From Favolaschia claudopus (Eukaryota > Basidiomycota > Agaricomycetes > Agaricales > Mycenaceae): a DNA stretch of 64,000 nt. The notes beneath the pieces were generated by a model. That model did not search any database, was not told the origin of the DNA, and worked only from the letters and a program-made list of their open reading frames with translations. The translations under genes were made by a program, and so were the position numbers. How positions within the stretch are numbered: the first letter of the stretch is position 1; each line of letters opens with the position of its first letter. Shown here in pieces: positions 46,500 through 57,021 of this stretch. The stretch covers positions 744,001 to 808,000 of the forward strand of contig JAWWNJ010000055.1 of NCBI GenBank assembly GCA_037176885.1, read 5' to 3'.

Positions 46500-46880
46500 T
46501 GTTGGAATGTGGGTTTTGCCTCTGACATCTCTCACTCTGATGAGTGTCACCACTTTGATCCTTTATGATCCTATCATCAATATCTGATCCTACTGATCCT
46601 ATGCATCCCTTTGATCCTTTAGGATCCTATCATTGATACCTGATCCTACAGATCCTAGGTCCTTTGTTCTCTTTATGGTAATCCCCTTGGTCCCAATTAG
46701 GTCTTCCCTTTCATCTACCATATGTAGCATTCTACTTGTTCCTGTACCTATATATACAGCCTAGCTAGTGCCTTGAGTCCTCAGTTCTCACCGTTGACTT
46801 CAGGCAAGTATCTACTTCACATTGCAATCTACTAGAGTTCTCACTGTTGACTTCAGACCTCTGTGCTTGCCTGTTCAACA
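46500..46880 (+). repeat. 5' LTR of the copia element
   Basis: It runs from TGTTGGAATG to TGTTCAACA, 381 bp, followed at once by GGTTATGGGCCC, which is a plausible primer-binding position. It contains repeated GATCCT words and two GTTGACTTCAG blocks. No matching 3' LTR is present downstream in +. Confidence 0.75.
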
Positions 46881-47272
46881 GGTTATGGGCCCCGGCCTTT
46901 GAACATCTCCTGAGTTATCATCCTGAGATCTCATCCCTCTGCGCTCTTCACTCTCTTTGCCCTTATAGTGTGTGTGTTTAAGTCTCTTTAAGTCTTGTAG
47001 TTAGGAACACCAACTGTTGGGACAAATCCTCCGTGAGAGGTAGTCTTTGATCCACCAGAAAACAAACGGTAGTCAATCCTGTTGATTCTGGGGTTAGGGC
47101 CTAAGTGCCTTACAACTGGGTGTTCTTTAGCATCAGTTACATACCTACTTTAGTTTCCTCTCCACACACACACTCCTCAGGGTGCCATCTGCTTGTGCAG
47201 GTGGTTTTAGCTTATCATCCATCTTTCCTGCGCATTTTCCATTCCCTATATCCCCCATATTCTCTCTCTGCC

Positions 47273-49186
47273 ATGACTCATGATGAGAGGCTTCCCATCC
47301 TTACCAAGGAGTCTATATTCTCCAACTGGTCCAGTGACTCCAAGGCTAAACTCAAAGCCAAGGGTGTCTGGTCTTACTGTCTGCCTGCAGCTTCTGATGC
47401 AGAGATTAACACAGAGGCTAGAGACAGATGCTCTGGTCTCTTGTGGCAGATGTTGGGTGATGATGTCAAGCCTCTTGTTAAGGAACATGAGGATGATCCT
47501 TGCTTTCTTTGGACAGCTTTGGAACAACGCTTTTCCCCTAGAAAGGCAGGCGCTCGTTTCACTGCTTACCGCACTCTCACCTCTATTCGTCTTGGTGAGG
47601 GTGAGAGCTTAATCTCTTTGGTTGGTCGCACTGCTACTGCCATGAGAGCGCTCAAAGAGTCTCGCACCAAGGACTTCACTCTAGACAATGCAGATGCAGA
47701 GTTGCATGCTATGGTCCTCCTTATGGCTCTCCCTGATGAAGGGCGCTTTGCTATCCTTAAGGCGCCCTTTGAGCAATTAAAGTCGAACTTGCCTATACCA
47801 ATGACCAGGCATTCAGATCTGCTAATCAGGGAGATGCCAACCAGAACCCTCTCTCTGGTCTGGCCATGGTTGCATCGACCTCTGCTCCTGCTGCCCCCTC
47901 ATCTCCGGCTGTTGCTCTTGCTGCTGCACCACCTCCTGCTCCTGCTGCAACTTCGGTCTGCCCAGGGTGTGGGAAACCAGGCCACTATCTCAATCGCTGC
48001 TTCAAGTTCCTTGAACTTATTGGAAAGAAGCAACCTGGTGGTGGTCCAAATGCAACGTCCCAAGTGGCCTCTAATGCAAGTCTTCTAACTACCTCCACTT
48101 CATCTTTTGCTGACAAACGATGGAACTCAGACTCATGCGCCACATCGCACATGACATCAACGGGGGCTTCTGTTGAACGCTGTTCCGCACAGGGTTCCCA
48201 TCCAAGTCGCAAATGGAGTTGGAGTGTACTCTGAATTAAAAGGAGAGATCTTGCTTAAGCCACTTATACATGGACGTAGTAGCACGCATGTTATTCTCAC
48301 AAATGTCTTGTATGTTCCCAATCTATCTCATAACCTCGTCTCTACCACCTATCTATCTCGTGTTCATGGCTACTCTATTCTCATGGAGCAGAACACTATC
48401 TGTTTTGTTAAGGATGGTGAAACATTCTTTGAAGCGGATATTGACGAGGGGAACCAAGCATTTGTGAGAGAAGTGCCTTCTGATTCTGTTTCAGCTTTGG
48501 CTGCAGTTGGGACTTTGCCTCTTGATCTGGAACTGTTGCATCGTCGACTTGGGCATCACAACGACACCCAGAAGATCTTGAGCAAGAATGTGGTTACTGG
48601 TGCGAAGATTACTTCAAATCAGAAGCCAGATCCCATCTGTGAGCCTTGCCTTGCTGGCAAGCTGAATGCGGCTCCATTTCCTTCCACTGGTCATCGTGCA
48701 TCTGCACCTCTTGAATTAATACACTCTGATCTGAAGCAGTACAAAGTGTTCACCCGTGAGGGGTGGAGGCATCGTATTGTCTTTGTTGATGATCACACAA
48801 GCTTCAAAGTGTGTATGCACATGAAGCGCAAGAGTGGTGCGCTCAATGCATTCAAGGTGTTCAAAGGTTATGCTGAGAATCACTTTGGTTGGAAAATCAA
48901 AGAGTGTCAAGAGGATGAAGGTGGGGAGTACATGTCTCTAGAGTTTGAGGATTTCCTTGCCTCTTGTGGCATTGGGCGCCGTCATTCGACAAGGAATAGA
49001 CCACAGCAGAACGGGACAGCAGAGCGTGCTAATCGCACGATAGATGAGCACGCTACGGCTATGCTACATGAAGCTAATCTGCCGCCTTCTTTTAAAGCGC
49101 TTGCAGTTGCAACTTATGTTCATGTTAGCAATATGCATCCCTCAGCTCTGGACATCCTGTCGATGGCTTTCAGTGAAGTCGCAGGT
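47273..49186 (+). pseudogene. Truncated Ty1/copia polyprotein (gag, protease, integrase; RT missing)
   Basis: Gag starts MTHDERLPILTKES. The frame changes near 47790, giving an Ala/Pro-rich region and a zinc knuckle CPGCGKPGHYLNRC. The protease-like site reads WNSDSCATSHM (Cys where Gly is usual). A second frame change occurs near 48150. The integrase follows with HRRLGHHN, CEPCLAGK, HSDLKQYK, EDEGGEYMS (usual form DNGGEY) and QQNGTAERANRTI. The frame then leaves the copia alignment at about 49150 and stops at 49186. Reverse transcriptase, RNase H and 3' LTR are absent, so this is a dead 3'-truncated copy. Confidence 0.85.
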
Positions 49187-49225
49187 TAGACCTGTCCAAA
49201 TTATAATTTACAAACAATCTTACAT

Positions 49226-49958
49226 ATGCTCTTTTCTCGTATAGCTGGCGAGACTATCAAAGTTATACTGGATCCCGGGAAAGACGTACCACTTGGAACA
49301 TATATATCAGTGCTTCCGAGTCTGGTCGAGCGCTGTGGTTCAGTCATCTGTAAGATGGATTGTCGGGGACCTCATTTGGCTGTGCACCCTTCCTTGCACC
49401 CTCACGCGATGCTCAGGGCAGTACGCGAGGATGGTACATGGTGGCTATCTAATTCCGAGTCCGATCAGGCCCAAACCACCACCTAAGCTAGAGCTTGCCG
49501 ATACAGCAGCCAATGGACTGCGCGTCTTCGATGCAAAAGTTTTGGTGATACACGGCCTGGACCATTTGGCTGCAGAAACAGCGCCTGTGGCGGAACCTTC
49601 AGTTCCTTCAAAGAAACGCAAGCATGAACGGCATGCAGACCCTGTTCGTAAACATGCAATTGACAAAAACGCAGAGGGGCTCGACGCATACAGAACGAGC
49701 AAGACTTTCCTTGCAATCTCTGCCGCCAAGGCATCGAATGACAGACGCACCCTGAAGCTTATGGTCAAGTGGGCTGTATGGCTTCAACCTAAATACGACT
49801 CACAGTATGTCTCATCTCTAGTAACATTGAGTGCGACTAATGTACTTTACAAAGATAAGCGGGGGACGCGCGAAGGCATCCCAGCGTCGTGCTGGCAAGT
49901 AGGATTAGGCGGAACGTTCTTGTTGCCAGTGACGTCGGATGGAGGGGTGACGTTCTGA
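49226..49958 (+). CDS. Unrecognised frame after the copia truncation point
   Basis: The 221-codon frame 49293-49958 reads as a Pro/Lys-rich protein (PSIRPKPPPKLELADT-like segment, KKRKHERHADPVRKH, RTLKLMVKWAVWLQP). It has no known motif. It may be the 5' exon of the gene family that follows or the remains of another element. Confidence 0.25.
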
Positions 49959-50216
49959 CTAGATACTTAGATACGTGGAGTCCACTCTGTACTCGTTAGC
50001 AGTGTATATGAATTTGATTCGAAATTCGAAGTACCTTGCATCATTGAGTACAGCCACTTCACACTCTTCTCAACTTGTGCCATTCCTTGTGCTTGCGGAT
50101 ATCGTGTACTAGCGCGTATAATCAGTCTAAACCTGGCTCAACACTGGACTTGGTTGCCGTCGCTTACACTCCCACTTGAATCAGTTGACTGACACTCTCT
50201 GTGACTTGCTTTTCTA

Positions 50217-53200
50217 ATGGCTGAGCTCTGGCTTCGCGATCCATACCTACCTCCCATTGAGGAGGACCAACATATCTTGAGCCTTACACCTCTCGCCCAA
50301 GTCTTCCCTGAATGGATCGGATCTAGTCTTCGTTCCGAAATGCAGACACGGAAGGCTAGTCTGTCTTCTCAACTCATGGCCGACGACTTCTGGGTCCGTG
50401 ATGTCTGTTGCATACTTGGTTTAGCTTAACGTAGGGTCATACAGCTCACTACGATCAGCGACTGGCTGGCTCTCGTGTTCGGTGGCGAGGTCGATGAAGG
50501 GGAGCGTATCGAGGAACAAGTTGACTTGTTCATCGATATTATGTGGATGCGGTTTTGTCACCACGATTCAGTGGAGAGCCGTGCAGATATCATGAAGTTG
50601 TTGCTTCCGGCTAGAAGATCTCTGATAGTAAAGCCGTATATTGTGAGTTTATCATTCATTGCAGCTTCCTACATTCACTAAAAGATCGTACTAGTCAGCA
50701 CCAGCTGCTGAGTTTTCAATTGTCGGTGATCTTAATGCAGACGAACTTGCACCATCTAAACAAACGGACATCTATTCCTTGGTCTTCGGCAGTGATTCCG
50801 ACCTGTCTGACTTGAGTGAGGAAGAGAGTCAGAACAACGATGTTATTATGTCTGCGGTGGAGACTGAAGACGTGGTCATGCAACCCGTTGAGACTGGGGA
50901 AAGAGATGAACGGTATATCAGCATGTCTGAAGCGCGAGCTAAGGAGATATTAGAGTTTTTCTTCCCCGGAACAGAGGCAAGTAGCCCTCACATACTGGAG
51001 CTTGTATTGACGGTGTCGTGGGCTAGGAACATTCAAAACCCAGAAACTGCAAGCCACTCGTGGAAGGCTTGGTATCGATGCGCAAAGTAAAGGACAGTCT
51101 CTTTATGCGGGAAGACTTTCAAGCCAGTGTTTCAGAGTGCGTTGGGTTCATCATTCTGTCTATCCGGTATAAAAATATGTTCTAGGGATCCGAGCTCTAC
51201 AAAGTCTTGCTAATAGTCTGCAACCCCTATAACCCGCTGGAAAATTCCCATCCAGATGTCCAGCAATCTTTCCGATTATACAATTGGAAGATGGCATATG
51301 GCCAGATACTCGATCGTTGGGACCCTTTGAGTTCTGAAGTAAATTTACCGGTGAGATACCTTCTTTACATGACGTATCAGTGATATCCATTCTGCGTAGC
51401 CATTGATTGAGCAAGGACGTTCCAAGTTTGACGCAGACCATTTCCTTCGCTTTTTTGGAACCCGCGTCGAGATACATCCTTGGGTGGCTTATCCTACAGC
51501 GTGCACTTTTCTAGTGTCCGAAGACGCCTTTAGGTCTAATTGCGAACATTGGCTGATACCATGGCTCAAGCATGCAAAATACGAGGTATAGCCGGGGACA
51601 AACCAACTGTTCCTCCAGTCTCATTATCTTTCTGCAGACTGCAGGCTGGGATCTCACCACAGTGTACCACCAAATTTGTCAGCATCCTGTAATGACGGGA
51701 CGCGCTGATCATACTAGACAAGTCAAGCGACTCTTAAAAGATGTCGACCCATGTTTTGCAGCCATTTTACTCGAAACCCGCCGCTACAAGAAAACGCTGG
51801 ACACCATCAACGAAGAGATCTTCACAAAGTCGCGAACTGGCACCAGCACTGCCAATTCTGGCTCTGGAGATCAAACTGCCGCCAGTGACGACCCCACAGT
51901 CGCGAATCTCTCTTCCACAGCCCTTCCAGCTTGGTATACGGAGAAGGGGTGTGCTGGGTGCAGCGGACAGGCTGATTCAGATAGATGTGTTCGTTTCATC
52001 GAAGTGGAAGACCGTTCAGACTTCATGCGGATATGAGTACTACTCTCTAACCTTTCATGAGGGCTCTGAGCGCCTGGTGCCCAAGAAAAAGGTAAGCTGC
52101 TGCGCATACCATACCTCTTCCTAAACTTGATTCCAGGGTACCGACGACAATCTTGGGCCTCAAAAATATGTCAGCCCTCAAGAGCTGGGACTGCCAGTGA
52201 TCATCCAGTTTGGACAACTTGCCAGCGAGACATCGTTAGGCTTGTGTACTGTGAAGCCAACAAGGTCTACCTGGTAAGCTTTATCTGATTCAAGAATTCC
52301 CTCATTTAACTAGAATTGAGGTTGGTGGTTTCCGATACAAGGCTTTTTCGGAACCGACCCTCAAGCTACTGGAATACAACTCCCTTCTTATCGAAACTCG
52401 TGCTATGCGCCGCCGGCCTGCAATGCAGCGCTGGGACTACGGATTAATGTCAGGTGCTGGGACGCGGATGCCGACGGGGGGAAGAAAAGGCGATGGATAT
52501 ATTCCGTATTCTGTGCATCGCGGTGATACTGTGGACGATATCAAAGCTTTCTTCATGTTGGATTTGTGAGCCCGAAGTATAGCCGAGCCGCTTACTCACG
52601 GCTTACGGATCATTCTCCCGGACTGTAGATAGTTCTAGATAATATTCAGTAGTATAAATACAGGACCACTGAAGCCTAAAGCTCCAGTGGATTATCACCC
52701 AAGACCTAACAGTCGAGTGCCCAAGCTACTGTGAACCAGCCGAATCACAACACTTCAGGAGTGCGCTGGTATGTCTGAAGAGATCTTTGCTTTTAATGGT
52801 CTACCAATTTAAGGGCTTGTCAGGACAGCGACATTCTTATTATCGCAGCCAAGTCAATCTATCAGGGAATCGAATCCGACTTCAAGACACTGGTCTTCAA
52901 CGCTTGGGCAAATATGGCCTGACAAGTTACTATTGCGTCAACTACATTGCTCCGATTCGTAGAGATCTGGATATAGAGAAAGAGGGTCGGCGCTACCTCC
53001 ACCCTTGCATGTAACTGGTGAAAGAGGGCTGTGGTGAGCATGACTTCAACTTTGCCTATGTAGATTGGGGAGTCTACTTTCGCACGGAGAGTAATGTAGT
53101 CTGGTGTGTCTCGTCTCCAGACATTGATCAGTCATTGAAGGCTAACTCTTGATGACTTGGACAGGATCTTCGACGGCACAGAGATGCATGGAACCGTGAT

Positions 53201-53459
53201 GCCCAGTCAGTCGACCATGCAAGCTGCACAGCAATCACGTGGATCTGGGAGACGCAGAGGCAGAGGTGGAAGCAGCTCAAGAGGAGGGAGATCGCTGTCC
53301 AGACCGCGCAATGTCCAGGGTGGATCTTCTGCTCACATCAGCACTGGATCCGACACCGGATTTACAACCAGTACCGGGAGTCATAGTACAAACAACACGA
53401 AGAATGTGGAGCGTGCGAGGGCCACTCAACAGATTCAGTATAACTTAAGGCGTCGTCGT
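50217..53459 (+). CDS. Unknown multi-exon gene convergent with the KDZ transposase
   Basis: It starts MAELWLRDPYLPPIEED. Probable exons follow with TTISDWLALVFGG, DLSDLSEEESQNND (acidic), SEARAKEILEFFFPG, NPYNPLENSHPDVQQSF, FDADHFLRFFGTRVEIHPW, LLLPARRSLIVKPY, TAGWDLTTVYHQIC, RRPAMQRWDYGLMSG, DGYIPYSVHRGDTVDD and DFNFAYVDWGVYFR. It has a Gly/Arg/Ser-rich tail (GRRRGRGGSSSRGG) ending at 53459. Introns are about 50 bp. Some joins contain stops (52.57-52.78 and 52.95-53.02 kb), so the copy may be damaged or my splicing incomplete. The gene ends 43 bp from the convergent KDZ stop. I do not know the family. Confidence 0.45.
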
Positions 53460-53501
53460 GGGTAGTTGACATTTGTATTAGTTTTAAATGTACAAAATTG
53501 A

Positions 53502-55726
53502 TCAAGGATGTTCGTGATTCCATTCCGCTTTCAGTGCTTCAAAATCAAGCATGAATGGCTGTTTACCCTTTCTTTCTTGCTCTCCAACGAACCATTCATT
53601 CCGTATGAGTATCATTTCATCCAGGAAGAAATTGTATCTAGATCACATTAGTGCGGAATACAAGACAGCAAATGTTTCCGCGCACCGAGGAACTGACATC
53701 TCCCGCGTCATAGCTTGGAAGGCTCCGAACCAGACGTTTGTTTGCTCTGCAATGGAGGAATTGAGGCTCCATTTGCCTTTCGTGATACGAAGTTCAGGAA
53801 ACAAAGCTGGGTTGTTGTTGGTATTACAAAAGGTATCGCTGTCTTCCTTGTGGTGGCGTGCATGAAAAACATCGACAGCTAGACGCACAGACTTGAAATA
53901 TGAATTCTCATTTGCATTGAGATGCTGGAGAAGATGGCACACATTATCATAGAAGATGTGGGTCGGAAGAACCCATGGCCAGGGAAACGCTTAAGAAATT
54001 CCTGGACGACTTGTTCAGAGGGTTTCACACTGACGAGAGTAGTGAAGTTTACCTTAACGGAGGCAACTCCCTCAGAATAGAAGAAAGTCGAGCGGCTGAT
54101 GATGACCCCACAAGATAAAACGAATAATTGCTCGTTATGTGTCCAGTTGCGCGTGAGCTGGAGCTTCAGCTTGCTCGTTCCGGACTCTGTGCCAGACGAC
54201 GCAATAAAAGTACTGTGATTGGAGGCCTTCTGAGTAGACAGGGATGAGGGTTTGCGGCGTGAAGTGCGCGGTACATTGTTCTTGTTTAATCGCCGTGTCA
54301 GATCTGAGAACACCAAGTGATTGCTTGGAGTATTCTTCTTCTTTATCTCGGTGGGTCTTCTGAGAACAAGTGAGTCGACCTTTCTCAGCCTGTACATCAC
54401 ATCCTCGGATGAGGCAGACGGACTGCAGATGGAGATGCGCAGGGCAGAAGTGATCATTCATTGACTTCAACCACATCTGGCACTTGTCGACCAGGCATCG
54501 CGGGTGACCATTCGTTACGCCATCTGTGGTTCCCCCACGCATGTATACTGTCTCTTATTTATGCGCAAGCATGATTTGTTTTATTGTCACTCACACAGTC
54601 TTTGCGTGTCTGGATGGCAAAAAAATTTTAGACAATCATGACAGGCGTGGCAGTACTGAGGCTGCCCAGTGCCGGCCATGAGTTGATTATAAAAATCCAG
54701 AGCATTGTCAAGTCGATGTTCCCAATCACCTCGGTGAGGAAGACACAACGTCTGACCATATCTTCGCGACCGTCTCAAGACAGCATGCAGAAAGAAAGCT
54801 TCCACTACTGTGGACTGGGCCAACTCGGACAGCAATGTTTGTTGATTTGTGGTATCCATACGTCCCAGATCTAGATTGTAGGATCGAGCTAAATCACTTG
54901 AGGATGTGCTATTATATGACACCTGATGAGAAAGAACATTAAAAATGAGTTGCCGCTTACTGTGACAGACACATGAGGCTGCCAAAATACTTACTGTGAC
55001 AGACACATGAGGCTGCCAAAATATTCACAGAGGCGGTCTTGGACGAATGAACTTTCCTGTGCATGCACATAAGGCTGATACTCGGCATAGAATTCTCTCT
55101 GTGTGTCTGCCTCCGACGCTCTGACAACAAAGTATGCATAGTGATAACGTGTGTTGCAACCTGAATTCACAGTCAGATAAATGAGGGCTTTGCTGACGTT
55201 AAGATAGAAACACCTACGATGACAAGCAAGGGAAGTTTCATACGCTGGAAGAATGCCTCTGCGAAGAGTATAAACCCGGCATTGAGCAGAATATGGCTTT
55301 TTGAGTTTGATATTCATTTGCGAACATTCTGGTTGTATACAGGTCCTATACGGTGGATAGAGCATCTCCGCACCTACTTGCATACTTAGAAAGCTGTATG
55401 AAATTGAAAAAAAAAAACCACTGACCAAGACTATGGCCGTGTCCAAACTGTCGAAGGCAGTTATCGACCTCATTTTGAAGCAGTGGACCTTGCCATGTCG
55501 GAATGTGTATGCGAAGTTCTTGCCATAGTGACTGTATCTCGTTGACCGTGGCTGGTGTTGGAAGAACTTGAACTAGAAAGCTAACTATGTTGTCCGGGAG
55601 GTTGGCATCCTCCACAACAGCGTTCCAGAGACGCTTCATGATGGAAACGAAAAGGGTAATATTGGAACTCTGCGACTGCGCGGCAGCCATGGCTGCAGCA
55701 ATATCAGCCAACTTGAGGGACGACAT
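53502..55726 (-). CDS. KDZ-family transposase with CxC5/CxC6-like cysteine clusters
   Basis: It starts MSSLKLADIAAAMAAAQ (55726) with a helical N-terminus. A CxC5-like block follows (LYPPYRTCIQPEC, YSAQCRVYTL, SLACHRRC-type, CNTRYHYAYF, REFYAEYQPYVH). Next come CHACHDC and a CxC6-like block (GHPRCLVDKCQMWL, HFCPAH, CLIRGCDV). The transposase core reads RNWTHNEQLFVLSCGVI, a FYDNVCHLLQHLNAN segment, LAVDVFHARHH, NPALFPEL and SLNSSIAEQTNVWFGAF. It ends AEWNHEHP at 53502. The combination matches the fungal KDZ transposases described with CxC clusters. A 34-bp tandem duplication spans one splice donor (54956-55023), and the frame across that junction does not rejoin cleanly, so the copy may be impaired. 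Confidence 0.7.
54956..55023 (-). repeat. 34-bp tandem duplication over a splice donor
   Basis: CTTACTGTGACAGACACATG and the following 14 bases occur twice in succession (54956-54989 and 54990-55023). On the minus strand each copy contains the exon end and its GTAAG donor. Confidence 0.85.
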
Positions 55727-55859
55727 TAAGTAAAGTTGAGGAAAAACGAAAATAATCGAAATAGCTCTAACCATGGACATTGAGATCGAAAGATATAGGT
55801 TGTAATCTGTGAGAAGGCAGGCGATGTGAGTAAATGGGCAGTGTTTTATCATGCGAATC

Positions 55860-57000
55860 CCCGGAGTCCTACAGGTTGTGTGGATATGTCTTGTGGGTAG
55901 CGTCTGAGGTCACCTCCAGGGAGCAAGGCTGGGTTTCCTGTCGCTGAATCAGTTCGCACCTACGGAGCACCTAAAACCTACACCTACGGGTTACTGAGGT
56001 CTTGAGAAACTGTAGGGTAATAGCTTGTTCACTGGAGGTATAGAATTGTATCGCTCTTACAGTTGATTTTGGTAGTTGACTGCAGGGAACAAGGAAAGGG
56101 CCAACAGATGCTCAATGCATTACTACCTACAGGTACACGAACACATGGTACCCGCAGTCATCAGGGCCGATGTGACCTGCGGGCGCGATTGTTGTAACCT
56201 CTAGGTACTTGCGATGCGACCTGTAGGTAGGAGAGTTGTTGACCTGCGGGTGCTTTCTCACGCTACCCGTCCCACGAGACAGTCCCATGGGACAGTTGGC
56301 AGGATAGCTGGCATTCTGGAGTCAGTATCCCAAAATGGAAGCAAATTTGATGTAGGGCTATATCCAGGGGGAAATTGGTTCCCGCTCTCTAGCTATGCAC
56401 CTGAGTATTATATGGGTATACTCCATAAGTCTGGACCCCGTCAACCGGGATTTGGTGCCCTGAACTTTGAAGAACACATTATGCCAACAACTTCCTATTT
56501 GGATTGCTAGGCGTTAGTGGCCCAAAATGGAATATCTCATAAATGTGGTTGATGTTCATATGCATCAGGTAGATCTCATTGAGACCTACAAGAGCTACAT
56601 ACAACTTTTTTGGATTGGAGTGCTGCCCAGACCGTAAAATGCAAAACATTTCCGAAAAGCCGGCGGTTTTGAAAACATATTTGATGGTTTTGATTTTAAC
56701 CTGTCATTCAATATATTCACCTTATTTTGACTTAGAGGTGGATATGTAAGCTCCTGTCGAGCCATGGGAATGCCTCCCAATCAGCTGTAGCAAGCTGGAG
56801 TGATGCCAAACAGTCACCATTTTGACACTTGAAGAGCATTACACTCCCCTCTGTTTTTTTTTTGGCCCCCTCATAGACACTGTTCTTTTTCACTGATTTT
56901 TCATGTATTTTACAAGTATTTTACGAGTAGTTTACAAATACACTTCCTTTTTGGGCAGTAGATGCCTGTGGACCATCTACGAGTCCCAAAGTTATTGAAA
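55860..57000. other. Interval between the two KDZ genes
   Basis: Repeated ACCTACGG/ACCTGCGGG/ACCTGTAGG words between 55950 and 56250 may be element-terminal repeats. One + frame (56214-56510) has no recognisable domain. AT-rich sequence follows near 56.85-56.95 kb. Confidence 0.35.
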
Positions 57001-57021
57001 GTTATAGAAAGATATGCAAAG

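Noticed and set aside
46500..49186. Intact copia element
   Set aside because: Two frame changes, missing reverse transcriptase and missing 3' LTR.
50217..53459. TET/JBP dioxygenase next to the KDZ gene
   Set aside because: I looked for the HxD...H...R iron and 2-oxoglutarate signature because such genes accompany KDZ elements; it is not readable here.
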